DNA from: an uncultured Dialister sp. | GTDB taxonomy: Bacteria > Bacillota > Negativicutes > Veillonellales > Dialisteraceae | Direction of reading: 5' to 3' | DNA length: 55,554 bases | Assembly: GCA_934193095.1 (NCBI GenBank) | Contig: CAKPUX010000005.1 | Span: forward strand, 1-55,554 | Made by a program: the position numbers and the translations under genes | Shown here: in pieces, positions 25,156 through 33,689 of the stretch | Layout of the letters: each line of letters starts with the position of its first letter | Position numbering within the stretch: position 1 is the stretch's first letter | The notes under the pieces: model-generated | What the model saw: only the letters and a program-made list of their open reading frames with translations | Databases searched by the model: none | Told to the model about the DNA's origin: nothing

Positions 25156-26430
25156 TTATATCTCTTTCGCGAGCAGCCACTTCCACATCGGGAGCACATG
25201 GATGGTGACCCCATTCCGCTCGATTTCCTCATCTTCACTATATGTCAGGATGTAAAGCGACTGGCCCTTCATGAATTCATTCAATTTCAAAAGACCACCC
25301 ACTTCCCGCTCCAGCGTTTCCTCTGACTGATGCAGGAAATAGCAAACCTGCACCGCCATCTTCTTCTCCGGGATATAGAAATCCACCTCTATATTTCTTT
25401 CATAATAGTACACCTGATCCATCCCATAGCGCCGCACCAGCTCGATGGCCGCCAGATTCTCCAAAGCTGCCGTCACACCATCCAGCACCAGGAGCTGCAG
25501 CAGTCCCGTATCCATGAAATAATACTTCGGCGTCGTCTCCCGATCCACCAGCTTGCCCATGATATTTTGGATAGAAAAAATCAGGTACGAATCCTGCATA
25601 TACGACACATACTTGATCACCGTCATCTTGCCGATCGCAAGACCGCTCCCTGCCACAATCCGCGTGAGACGGCTGTACGAAAGCGGATGACACACCGACT
25701 CCGCGATCTTCTTCAAGAGCAGACGCACGGCAAATTCATTCCCGATGCCATTCCTGGCGATGATATCCCCGAGGTAGATCGTCTGGTAAATGTTATTCAA
25801 ATACATCCGCTTCGACTGTACATCGATCAATTCCGGAAACGCACCACTTTCCAGATACGCCTCAAAGGCGCTGGAAATCGCCGCCTTCCCCTTCATCGTC
25901 AGCTGCTTTCGCGGGCCCCCATCGATCCCCAGCGCCATAAGGTACTCCGAGAAATCATACGGATACACCACCCGCATCATGAAACGCCCGCCCAGCGTCG
26001 TCGCGATTTCCCGGCTCAGCATCTTCGCATTGCTCCCTGTCACGTATACATGGTACTTGCTGTCTGCCAGCCGCCGGACAAACTTCTCCCAGCCCGTCAC
26101 ATTCTGCAGCTCATCTAAGAAAACATGCGTCACCTTGTGATCTTCCGCAAACTCTGCCTGCACCTCCAAAAGCAGGTGCAGATCCCCCGCCGTCATCTCC
26201 AGCAATCGTTCGTCTTCGAAATTCACATAGAGAATATGGTCCTCCGAGACACCTTCTTTCAGCAGCTCGTGGATACGCTGGATCAGAAGATAGGACTTCC
26301 CTGCCCTTCGAATGCCCACAAGGCAGTAGTTCAGATTCTCCTCCCAGTCGAAAGCACGAGTAAGAAAGCCCTGTTCCTGCACCGTCTCCCACTGGTCTGC
26401 CAGCACTTCCTGTATTACTCTTTTATTCAT
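25156..26430 (-). CDS. AAA+ ATPase with DUF4143 domain (second of three)
   Basis: This 424-residue protein has Walker A VGIRRAGKSYLLIQ (about residue 38) and Walker B VTHVFLDELQNVTGWE. A sensor-type VYVTGSNAKMLSRE follows. The C-terminal DUF4143 part ends with a nuclease-like EVDFYIPEKKMAVQV segment. The role of the family is unknown. AAGGAG lies before the ATG. The start region is duplicated 33 bp upstream within a 46-bp perfect palindrome (26452-26497). It is likely co-transcribed with the downstream DUF4236/zinc-ribbon gene. It is only distantly similar to its two ATPase neighbours, so they are not recent duplicates. Confidence 0.84.
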   Translation of the reverse strand: MNKRVIQEVLADQWETVQEQGFLTRAFDWEENLNYCLVGIRRAGKSYLLIQRIHELLKEGVSEDHILYVNFEDERLLEMTAGDLHLLLEVQAEFAEDHKVTHVFLDELQNVTGWEKFVRRLADSKYHVYVTGSNAKMLSREIATTLGGRFMMRVVYPYDFSEYLMALGIDGGPRKQLTMKGKAAISSAFEAYLESGAFPELIDVQSKRMYLNNIYQTIYLGDIIARNGIGNEFAVRLLLKKIAESVCHPLSYSRLTRIVAGSGLAIGKMTVIKYVSYMQDSYLIFSIQNIMGKLVDRETTPKYYFMDTGLLQLLVLDGVTAALENLAAIELVRRYGMDQVYYYERNIEVDFYIPEKKMAVQVCYFLHQSEETLEREVGGLLKLNEFMKGQSLYILTYSEDEEIERNGVTIHVLPMWKWLLAKEI

Positions 26431-26451
26431 ATTGTCTCCTTCATAGAACAG

Positions 26452-26497
26452 AAAAGGGGTAATATTGTCTCATTCATAAGACAATATTACCCCTTTT
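26452..26497. promoter_or_regulatory. 46-bp perfect palindrome before the second ATPase gene
   Basis: It has two 19-nt arms (AAAAGGGGTAATATTGTCT and its complement) with an 8-base centre. On the minus strand it is followed by TTTTCTG, so it could end the upstream ATPase transcript. One arm also repeats the ATPase start region: 26462-26478 matches 26429-26445 in 16 of 17 bases. Confidence 0.75.
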
Positions 26498-26555
26498 CCG
26501 TCTCGTACGCAAGACAGATTGGCGCAAATCTTAAGGAAATAGTGATCTCCGTCAT

Positions 26556-27905
26556 TTATAAAAAAGGCGTCATATAGAGCGGCAAATAGATGATCCCATT
26601 CTCCTCTTTCAAATCCGCCGGATGGAGGACGTAGGGTGTGTGAAGCTCACTGGGGAAACGCTTGATGAATTTTTTTAGTGAGGTCAGCGTATAGTTCTTG
26701 CTTGACTTCACTTCGATCGGCGAGATGTTGTGCGCATTCGTGATCTTGCTCTTGGCTATGAGAAAATCAATTTCCATCCGCTCGTCTTTGTCTGTTTTGG
26801 ATGGATTCGAGTAGAAATAGAGTTTGTGCCCGGCAGCGCGAAGCATCTGGGCGGTCATGTTCTCTACGATCATACCCATGTTTACTTCGAGTTTATCGAA
26901 GAGGATTTTCTTATAGATTTCCTTACTGACGAGGCTGTTCTCGTCGAAGCTGTGGCTGATGAGGAGGCCGGTATCTGCCATATAGCATTTGAGGGTGAGT
27001 CTGTCCATATTGAGTTTCAGCCCGATATCGGGCGCGGTGGTATTGTAGCAGGCATTGACAATCATGGCATCGGTCAACCAGAAGAGGGCGTCTTCATAAT
27101 TTCTGGCAGCAGTCCCTTTTCGCAGAGCAGAGAAGCGAAATCTTCTTTCGTGCCTTGCAAGCTGCGCAGGGATGTCGTCGAAAATCTGAGTGACTTTCAT
27201 TTCACATCCGGCCGCGTGCTTGGCGATGTCTGCGCGATAGAGTGCGAGGATATCCCGCTTCACCTGATCCACTTTTGTAAAGTCACGGCTTTCGACGTAG
27301 GCATTGACCGCCTGAGGCATGCCGCCGACGATCATATACTGCCGGTAGTAATCCATGCCTTTGCGATGAAGTGCCTGCCCCATGGGGGTCTTCTTTGCAA
27401 AGCAGCGGGCCACAAGCGGCATAAACTGTTCATTTCCCAAGGCCCATAGGAACTCTTCAAAGTCGAGCGGAAACATCTGGAGGTGTCGCTCTTCGGAGGG
27501 GATCAGAATGTCCTTTACGTTCTTCCGGATACTCATGAGGGAGCCTGTCTCAAGGTAATCGTAGCGCCCGTCCCGGACCAAGTACTTGATCGCGGAGCGG
27601 GCCCGGGGACAGAGCTGAACTTCATCGAAGATGATCAGGCTTTCCCGCGGATAGAGGCGGACATTGTAGTAGGTCGAGAGATAGAGAAAAAGCGTATCGA
27701 GGTCATCGAGGTAGCGGTCGAAAAGGTCTGTCACATCTTTTGAGGCACGGTTGAAATCAATGAGAATATAACTCTTGTATTCCGCTTTCGCAAATTCTTC
27801 TGCCACGTAACTTTTCCCCACGCGGCGCGCCCCATCGATCAAAAGAGCAGTCTTGCCGCCTTCTTTTTTCCATGCAAGCAGTGTATCATATATTTTCCGT
27901 CTCAT
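26556..27905 (-). CDS. AAA+ ATPase with DUF4143 domain (third of three)
   Basis: This 449-residue protein has Walker A DGARRVGKSYVAEEF (about residue 25) and Walker B SLIIFDEVQLCPRARS. ETGSLMS follows where sensor residues lie. The C-terminal DUF4143 part has MEIDFLIAKSK and ISPIEVKSSKNYTL, the PD-(D/E)xK-like pattern. AAGGAGG precedes the ATG. Its promoter region carries two direct repeats, one of which overlaps the -10. Family role is unknown. Confidence 0.85.
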   Translation of the reverse strand: MRRKIYDTLLAWKKEGGKTALLIDGARRVGKSYVAEEFAKAEYKSYILIDFNRASKDVTDLFDRYLDDLDTLFLYLSTYYNVRLYPRESLIIFDEVQLCPRARSAIKYLVRDGRYDYLETGSLMSIRKNVKDILIPSEERHLQMFPLDFEEFLWALGNEQFMPLVARCFAKKTPMGQALHRKGMDYYRQYMIVGGMPQAVNAYVESRDFTKVDQVKRDILALYRADIAKHAAGCEMKVTQIFDDIPAQLARHERRFRFSALRKGTAARNYEDALFWLTDAMIVNACYNTTAPDIGLKLNMDRLTLKCYMADTGLLISHSFDENSLVSKEIYKKILFDKLEVNMGMIVENMTAQMLRAAGHKLYFYSNPSKTDKDERMEIDFLIAKSKITNAHNISPIEVKSSKNYTLTSLKKFIKRFPSELHTPYVLHPADLKEENGIIYLPLYMTPFL

Positions 27906-27937
27906 GGTTTCCTCCTTTGAATCATTTTCCTGCTTCG

Positions 27938-28010
27938 ATTATAGCATATTATCCAAAGTTTTATTTCTGTTAAATTGCATATTTTCCAAAGTTTTCAAAT
28001 GCCATTTTTG
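27938..28010 (-). promoter_or_regulatory. Promoter with direct repeats before the third ATPase gene
   Basis: An extended -10 TGC TATAAT (27938-27946) overlaps the end of AAAACTTTGGATAATATGC. A second copy, AAAACTTTGGAAAATATGC, lies about 34 bp upstream, and a partial third (AAAATATGC) follows further up. This looks like tandem operator sites. Confidence 0.6.
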
Positions 28011-28019
28011 CATATTTTC

Positions 28020-28433
28020 GCAATTTTTTTCATCAAGCAGGCAGCAAGCCATATTCATCGCAAGATCCTTCGACGCTTGTTCCGCATGCGGCTATCGCAC
28101 ATACGCCGTTTTCGTCCGCGCAGGATGACGGCGGCCGGTAAAACGCCTCGCGTCCCTTTGACCGCACATGCGTCTTTTCCTCATTCTCTTTCATACCACC
28201 CACGCCCTATCCGCCCTTCGGGCACCTTCCCCAGTGGGGAAGGCTGCATGATGTACAGCTCCTTTTAATGAAATCCTTCGCTTCAGTTCTCATCTGTTCC
28301 GCGTGCGGCTATCGTACATGCGCCGTTTTCGTCCGCGCAGAATGACGGTGAATCCCTAGTCACCAGTCACTAGTCACCAGTCACCAATCACCAGTCACCA
28401 ATCACCAGTCACCAATCACCGCCAAACAACAAA
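28020..28433. repeat. Composite repeat gap before the third ATPase gene
   Basis: A segment of about 60 bp (TGTTCCGCATGCGGCTATCG onward) occurs at 28079-28136 and again at 28288-28351. Between them is the GC palindrome block CGCCCTTCGGGCACC with CCCCAGTGGGG. AGTCACY/AATCACC heptads fill 28355-28420. No gene is seen. Confidence 0.8.
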
Positions 28434-28463
28434 AAAGAACCACGGCGCGTGCCGTGGTTCTTT
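28434..28463 (-). terminator. Terminator of the psd-pssA-glycosyltransferase operon
   Basis: AAAGAACCACGGC and GCCGTGGTTCTTT form a 13-bp perfect stem with a 4-base loop, then TTTGTTGTTT on the minus strand. Confidence 0.93.
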
Positions 28464-28468
28464 GGCTG

Positions 28469-29728
28469 TCAGGAGTCGATTTCTTTCTTTCTGGTGAGGC
28501 TGGCCTGCTCGAAGTGCATGCTTCTGGTGTGAATGGTATGTACCCAGCCTTTCTCATGGCGATCCTTCCATCCAAGGATGGTGACGGGGATCCATGAGTA
28601 CATGAAGACGGGATAGATGAGCCAGTATAGGTAGATCTTCCATGGCACCTTGATCTGAAGGAGAACGATCAATGGGACGACGGACTGGATGAAGCCCAGG
28701 ATCGCCCAGAACTGGTGAGGCACCAGTACATCGTTATAGAGGATGACCGTGAAGCAGGGGTAGAACATATTGATGTAGGTCATCAGAAGGTAGAAGGTGG
28801 AGACGAGGAGGAAGTAGTTCTGCAAAAGCTGCATGATGCCGTCTAAAATGACGATGCTATGGCGTTTCCATCCTTCTTTCCAGAGGATCGGGATGTAGCG
28901 CTCGGAGCAGTCGAACTGGCCCTGTGCCCAGCGTTTTCTCTGGCGGCAGGAGGCCATGAAGGAGAGTGGCTTCTCATCGTAAATGATGGCGTCATGTACC
29001 CAGCAGGTACGGATGCCGTGGGAGAGGCATTTCATGGCAAATTCCATGTCTTCGGTCAGGCAGTCACAGCCCCAGCCGTATTTTTTGACGATATCGGCAG
29101 CGATGCACATGCCGGTGCCGCCGAGACAGGAGGAAAGTCCCATATTGTACTTGCCGAGATGCCAGAGGTGGTTGATGGTCCAGAAGGCGATGGCGAAGGT
29201 ACCGGAGACCCAAGTGTCGGTCGGATTCTTCGCTGAGAGGTAGCCCTGCAGGACTTTCTGTCCTTTGAGAAGGCGGTTGTTCATGACGGCGAGGAAATCC
29301 AGATGAACGAGGTTGTCGGAGTCAAAGACGCAGAAGGCATCGTATGTCTTATCCAGTGCAAAGATCTTCGGGAAGACCCAGTCCATCGCATAGCCTTTGC
29401 CGACGAGTTCCTTATTTTCTCTTTCGAAGACGTGGGCGCCATGGGCGCGCGCGATCTCAGCGGTATTGTCAGTGCAGTTGTCTGCGATGACGAAGACGTC
29501 ATAGAGTTCTTTCGGATATTTCAGGATGCGAAGGTTGTCCAGCAGGTCTCCCAGGACCATGGCTTCGTTGTGCGCCGGTACGACGATGGCGAAGCGGCTC
29601 TTTGGGGCGGCCAGATTCGTTTCTTTTCGATGCCACATGCCGAATAACGCGATCACCGTATAGTAGATGGTAAAAATCCCGACGATGATCTGTATCGGAA
29701 ACATGATTATATCGAGGTAGTGATTCAT
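28469..29728 (-). CDS. Membrane glycosyltransferase, family 2
   Basis: This 419-residue enzyme has one N-terminal membrane helix, a cytoplasmic GT2 domain and at least three C-terminal helices. Motifs are VVPAHNEAMVLGDLL (nucleotide site), FVIADNCTDNT, FCVFDSDNLVH (DxD), TEDMEF (catalytic base) and RQRKRWAQGQ (QxxRW-type). This is the layout of processive synthases such as BcsA/NodC, though non-processive lipid-linked transferases share it. It overlaps pssA by 4 bp and ends the psd-pssA operon, so its acceptor may be a phospholipid or envelope polymer; that is inference. Confidence 0.87.
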   Translation of the reverse strand: MNHYLDIIMFPIQIIVGIFTIYYTVIALFGMWHRKETNLAAPKSRFAIVVPAHNEAMVLGDLLDNLRILKYPKELYDVFVIADNCTDNTAEIARAHGAHVFERENKELVGKGYAMDWVFPKIFALDKTYDAFCVFDSDNLVHLDFLAVMNNRLLKGQKVLQGYLSAKNPTDTWVSGTFAIAFWTINHLWHLGKYNMGLSSCLGGTGMCIAADIVKKYGWGCDCLTEDMEFAMKCLSHGIRTCWVHDAIIYDEKPLSFMASCRQRKRWAQGQFDCSERYIPILWKEGWKRHSIVILDGIMQLLQNYFLLVSTFYLLMTYINMFYPCFTVILYNDVLVPHQFWAILGFIQSVVPLIVLLQIKVPWKIYLYWLIYPVFMYSWIPVTILGWKDRHEKGWVHTIHTRSMHFEQASLTRKKEIDS

Positions 29729-30450
29729 TGTTCGATGTCCTCAGGTACTCTTTTCTGTTTTCTTCTGATGGCTTTGCGTTTGCCTTTTCTACGGTTGAGG
29801 TAGGTATTCATCATACCGAAGAGGATGTAGGCAGCGCAGATGGCAGCCGCCCAGATCGGCCAGTAGAAGATGGTCGCGATGACGAAGAAGGCAAGGCAGG
29901 TAAGAACAGCGGGCAGATGCAACTGGTCTGCGCTTGCGCCTTTGTTATCCGGGTAGTGGATCTCACTCACCATGAGGAAGGCGAGCAGGAGTACCCAGAG
30001 GACGATGAGCCAGTTCCAGACTTTCGCACCGGAGAGCACGTAAGCGGAAATGATGACGCCGGTCGTCGGGCAGGGCAGTCCTTCGAAGTAGCCATGAACG
30101 GATGTGACTTTCACATTGAAGCGCGCCAGACGGAAGGCGCAGAAGGTGCCGAGAAGGGCACAGGGAATGATGCCTATCCAGCCAAGCTCATGGAGCTGGT
30201 AGGAGTAGATGAGCGCTCCGGCTGCGATGCCGAAGGAAATATCATCGGAGAGGGAGTCGAGCTCGACGCCCATGGGACCGGCAGTGTGCAGCGCGCGGGC
30301 GACTCTCCCGTCCAGTGCATCGGCCACCATCGCGATCAGTATGAAAATCGCTGCGAGGTCGTAGTGACCTTCGATAGACATCATGATGGATAAGCCGCCA
30401 AAGAATGCATTGGCCGCTGTGACTCCATTGGCAATCCAAGATTTATTCAA
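29725..30450 (-). CDS. pssA: CDP-diacylglycerol-serine O-phosphatidyltransferase
   Basis: This 241-residue membrane enzyme makes phosphatidylserine. The CDP-alcohol phosphotransferase motif is complete: DALDGRVAR, then G and DSLSD with the expected spacing (residues about 44-69). Several hydrophobic helices follow, and the C terminus is basic (NRRKGKRKAIRRKQKR). It directly follows psd with 1 bp between, so phosphatidylserine and its decarboxylation product phosphatidylethanolamine are made from one transcript. The downstream glycosyltransferase overlaps by 4 bp. Confidence 0.95.
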   Translation of the reverse strand: MNKSWIANGVTAANAFFGGLSIMMSIEGHYDLAAIFILIAMVADALDGRVARALHTAGPMGVELDSLSDDISFGIAAGALIYSYQLHELGWIGIIPCALLGTFCAFRLARFNVKVTSVHGYFEGLPCPTTGVIISAYVLSGAKVWNWLIVLWVLLLAFLMVSEIHYPDNKGASADQLHLPAVLTCLAFFVIATIFYWPIWAAAICAAYILFGMMNTYLNRRKGKRKAIRRKQKRVPEDIEQ

Positions 30451-30451
30451 C

Positions 30452-31099
30452 TTATTTCAGCCTCCCTACGACGGTCAGGCCGCCGCGTACTTTGTCGCCT
30501 TTTTTGACGCAGATCTCACAGTCTCCCGGGATGTAGAGCTCCGTGCAGGAGCCGAATTTGATCATGCCGTAGAGTTCGCCTTTTTTCAGGCTGTCTCCCA
30601 GATTTTTCCAGGAAACGACGCGTCGTGCCAGAATCCCCGCGATGAGGATGACCAGGATGGATCGGTTCTTGCCCGTGATCCCGATGGCGCCGCGTTCATT
30701 TTCAAAGCCCACCCCTTCCTCATACGCAGGCAGGAATTTGCCCTGTGTATAGGACTGGTAGGTGATCTTCCCTTCCATCGGGCTGCGGTTGCAGTGCACG
30801 TCGAAGATGGAAAGGAAAATGGTAATTTTATGACAGGTCTGTCCCAGAAACATATCTTCCTTCGCGTCGTGGCACACGTCCACGACGGTGCCGTCCGCCG
30901 GAGAGACGAGGACATCATCACCCGGAGTGATTTTATCATTTCTGGGAGGACAGCGGAAGAAATAGGTGAAGTATACCGCAAGCACAAAGGGCACGACGGC
31001 AGCATAGTACCATTTCATCCAGAGTCCGACCACGCCAAGAAGGAGTGCCACGATGATAAAAGGGTATCCTTCCGGTAGAATGATTGGTTTTTTCAGCAT
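30452..31099 (-). CDS. psd: Phosphatidylserine decarboxylase (short, proenzyme type)
   Basis: This 215-residue enzyme belongs to the compact PSD group. It has a membrane-anchoring N terminus (FIIVALLLGVVGLW) and the conserved VSPADGTVVD and FLSIFDVHCNRSPMEG motifs. The self-cleavage site is in GMIKFGSCTELYIP, where cleavage between Gly and Ser yields the pyruvoyl group. Many short PSDs have GSR here; the Cys after Ser is a mild variation. The ATG at 31097-31099 is preferred to an adjacent GTG because of its spacing to AGGAG. It is the first gene of the operon psd-pssA-GT2. Confidence 0.93.
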   Translation of the reverse strand: MLKKPIILPEGYPFIIVALLLGVVGLWMKWYYAAVVPFVLAVYFTYFFRCPPRNDKITPGDDVLVSPADGTVVDVCHDAKEDMFLGQTCHKITIFLSIFDVHCNRSPMEGKITYQSYTQGKFLPAYEEGVGFENERGAIGITGKNRSILVILIAGILARRVVSWKNLGDSLKKGELYGMIKFGSCTELYIPGDCEICVKKGDKVRGGLTVVGRLK

Positions 31100-31102
31100 C
31101 AC

Positions 31103-31324
31103 TGACTCCTAAATGAATATGTTGGGTTTAAGGGTTAAGGGTTCGGGGTTCGGGGTTCAGGGTTGTGGTGGCGGCTTCGCCGCAATTATATATGAGGCGA
31201 TGCCCGAAAGTGGTATTCAGTCACCAGTCACAAGTCACTAGTCACTCGAGGCTCCTAATCCCTAGCTACTAATTCCTAGTCACTAGTCACCAGTCACTTG
31301 AGATTTCTAATCCCTAATCCCTTA
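31103..31324. repeat. Composite heptad repeat between wecG and psd
   Basis: GGGTTYRGGGTTC heptads (31126-31164) are followed by GGCGGCTTCGCCGC, GGCGATGCCCG, AGTCACY heptads and TAATCCC heptads up to the stop codon of the glycosyltransferase gene. Confidence 0.82.
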
Positions 31325-32071
31325 TTACTTTCTCTCCCTCTTCCACTTCTTGACAGCCATCATGAATTTCGGGATGGCCATCATGCGCCCGATGCGGGAG
31401 GGCTGCAGGTAGAGACGATACGCCCATTCAAGACGGTTCTTCTGCATCCAGAGCGGGGCTCGTTTCAGATTTCCACTCATGACATCGAAGACGCCGCCGA
31501 TACCCATAGCCAGCACGGGTCCGAGTTCGTCCTTGTGACGATAGAGCCATTTCTCCTGCTTCGGGACGCCGAGGCCTACGAGGAGGAGCTTAGCTCCGCT
31601 TTTCTGGATATCTTTGATGATTTTCTTTTCTTCTTCCTCGTCGAAGTAGCCGTCATGGCAGCCCACGAGCTGGATTTTCCCATGCTCCTTCTGGAAACGG
31701 TCAGCGGCTTTCTGGGCGACGCCGGGAGCACCGCCTAAGAAATAGACGGGCCAGCCTTCTTCGGATGCGATTTTCAGAAGCTCGACGGAGAGGTCGGCTC
31801 CGGTCACGCGTTCCGGGAAGGGAGTGCCGAGAGTTTCTCCCGCCCAAAGCACGCCGGCACCGTCTGGAACGACGAGATCGGCATGATTCAGGATGTGCCC
31901 GAGCTCCTTGTCTTCCTGCGCCTGCATGATCATTTCTGCATTGGCTGTAGCAATGAGGCGGGGTTTCTCATCCCTCATCCCTTCTTTCGCCCACCGGAGG
32001 ACTTCCTGCATGGTGAGCGCGTAGACCGTGACGTCCATCACATTGTGCGAGGATTTTTCTATGTCGATCAT
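31325..32071 (-). CDS. WecG/TagA/CpsF-family glycosyltransferase
   Basis: This 248-residue GT26-family transferase adds ManNAc-type sugars to lipid-linked GlcNAc in teichoic acid, enterobacterial antigen or capsule synthesis. Motifs are TANAEMIMQAQEDKEL, ADLVVPDGAGVLWAGE, RVTGADL and LVGLGVPKQEKWL, all standard for the family. The membrane-associating C terminus is basic (KKWKRERK). Its ATG overlaps the guaB stop by 4 bp, an unusual partner for an envelope transferase. TagA versus WecG cannot be decided here. The stop TAA is followed directly by GGGATTA heptads. Confidence 0.92.
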   Translation of the reverse strand: MIDIEKSSHNVMDVTVYALTMQEVLRWAKEGMRDEKPRLIATANAEMIMQAQEDKELGHILNHADLVVPDGAGVLWAGETLGTPFPERVTGADLSVELLKIASEEGWPVYFLGGAPGVAQKAADRFQKEHGKIQLVGCHDGYFDEEEEKKIIKDIQKSGAKLLLVGLGVPKQEKWLYRHKDELGPVLAMGIGGVFDVMSGNLKRAPLWMQKNRLEWAYRLYLQPSRIGRMMAIPKFMMAVKKWKRERK

Positions 32072-33525
32072 TTTACGCTGTAGTTCGGTGCTTCCTTGGT
32101 GATGCTGACATCATGCGGATGGCTTTCACGCAGACCTGCGCCGGTAATCTGAATAAACTGAGTGTCTTCATTCATGGCCTTGATGTTCTTCGCACCGCAG
32201 TAGCCCATGGATGCACGGAGACCGCCGATAAGCTGGAAGAGGACGTCGGAGACATGTCCTTTGTAAGGAATGCGGCCTTCGATACCCTCCGGTACGAGTT
32301 TCTTCGCATTCTGCTGGAAATATCTGTCCTTGCTGCCAGCCTGCATAGCCCCCAGAGAGCCCATGCCGCGGTAGGATTTGTAATTCTTGCCCTGATAAAT
32401 GATCATCTCGCCAGGAGCTTCTTCCGTACCTGCGAGAAGGTTGCCGAGCATGACGCAGGACGCACCGGCGCCAAGGGCCTTTGCGATATCACCGGAGTAC
32501 TGGATGCCGCCGTCAGCGATGATCGGGATGCCGGTGCCTTCGGCTGCTTTCGCACAGTCATAGATCGCTGTGATCTGCGGTACACCGATGCCCGCAATGA
32601 CGCGGGTCGTGCAGATAGAGCCAGGTCCGATGCCGACTTTGACAGCAGATACGCCGGCTTCGATCAGTGCCTTGGTCGCATCATAGGTTGCGACATTGCC
32701 GGCGATGAGTTCCAGATGCGGGAATGCTTTGCGCAGGCGGCGGATGGTCTGCAGCACGCCTTCGCTATGGCCATGTGCGGTATCGATGACAAGGACATCT
32801 GCTTTGGCATCGAGAAGCGCTTCGACGCGGTCTTCCACGTCCGAAGTGACACCGATAGCAGCAGCGACCTTCAGGCGTCCGTCAGAGTCTTTGTTCGAAT
32901 TCGGGAATTTTCTCATCTTTTCGATGTCACGGATGGTGATGAGGCCTTTCAGATGGCCATTATCGTCCACGAGCGGCAGCTTTTCGATGCGGTGCGCCTG
33001 CAGGATGCGTTTCGCTTCTTCCATGGTGGTGTGTTCCGGAGCGGTGATCAGCCCTTTGGAAGTCATGATGTCGCTGATCGGACGGGACAGGTCCGTCTCG
33101 AAACGCATATCACGGTTCGTAATGATACCGACCAGTTTGCCATTCTCTGTGATCGGCACACCGGAAATATGGTATTTGTTCATCAGTTCATCCGCATCCG
33201 ACAGGGTATTGTCCGGAGCGAGGTAGATCGGATCCACGATGATGCCGTGTTCCGAACGCTTGACCAGTTTCACTTCTCTGGCCTGTTCGTCGATGCTCAT
33301 ATTCTTGTGAATGACACCGATGCCGCCCTCACGCGCCATGGCGATCGCCATTTCTGCTTCAGTGACGGTATCCATGCCGGCGCTCATGACCGGAATATTC
33401 AGTGTGACATTCTGTGTAAGATGGGTGCGTACATCTACGTCGCGCGGAAGGACATCCGAATGTGCCGGGATCAGCAGCACATCATCAAAAGTCAGTCCCT
33501 GCTTGCCAAATTTGTCTTCTCTCAT
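32068..33525 (-). CDS. guaB: Inosine-5'-monophosphate dehydrogenase
   Basis: This 485-residue TIM-barrel enzyme oxidises IMP to XMP, the committed step to GMP. The N terminus has GLTFDDVLLIPAHSDVLP. Two CBS domains occupy roughly residues 95-205. The catalytic cysteine is in GPGSICTTRV, and the flap RGMGSLGAM follows. I chose the second of two adjacent ATGs (33523-33525) for its spacing to GGAGG. A candidate -10 lies about 120 bp upstream, leaving a leader with hairpins. It is translationally coupled to the downstream glycosyltransferase gene. Confidence 0.97.
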   Translation of the reverse strand: MREDKFGKQGLTFDDVLLIPAHSDVLPRDVDVRTHLTQNVTLNIPVMSAGMDTVTEAEMAIAMAREGGIGVIHKNMSIDEQAREVKLVKRSEHGIIVDPIYLAPDNTLSDADELMNKYHISGVPITENGKLVGIITNRDMRFETDLSRPISDIMTSKGLITAPEHTTMEEAKRILQAHRIEKLPLVDDNGHLKGLITIRDIEKMRKFPNSNKDSDGRLKVAAAIGVTSDVEDRVEALLDAKADVLVIDTAHGHSEGVLQTIRRLRKAFPHLELIAGNVATYDATKALIEAGVSAVKVGIGPGSICTTRVIAGIGVPQITAIYDCAKAAEGTGIPIIADGGIQYSGDIAKALGAGASCVMLGNLLAGTEEAPGEMIIYQGKNYKSYRGMGSLGAMQAGSKDRYFQQNAKKLVPEGIEGRIPYKGHVSDVLFQLIGGLRASMGYCGAKNIKAMNEDTQFIQITGAGLRESHPHDVSITKEAPNYSVK

Positions 33526-33528
33526 CAT

Positions 33529-33680
33529 AGCCTCCATTCAAAAACTTTGGTTACTTATGTGATGTCATGTCTATCTCTCTAGCCCGGAAATACAGATCTT
33601 TAGGATCCGCATCCCCTCATATGCCAAAGAGGTGCATTCTTTTCAATTAAAACATTATACCATAAATCACAGAGCTGTGT
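33529..33680 (-). promoter_or_regulatory. guaB promoter and leader
   Basis: On the minus strand TATAAT (about 33656-33661) has an AAGACA-like -35 at 18 bp. The leader of about 120 nt contains CCTC/GAGG and GGATC/GATC hairpins. No purine riboswitch consensus is recognisable. Confidence 0.5.
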
Positions 33681-33689
33681 CTTGTATGA

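Noticed and set aside
28355..28420. Possible CRISPR array (regular short repeats)
   Set aside because: Units are 7 bp with no spacers between them, and no cas genes are near. It is a heptad array.
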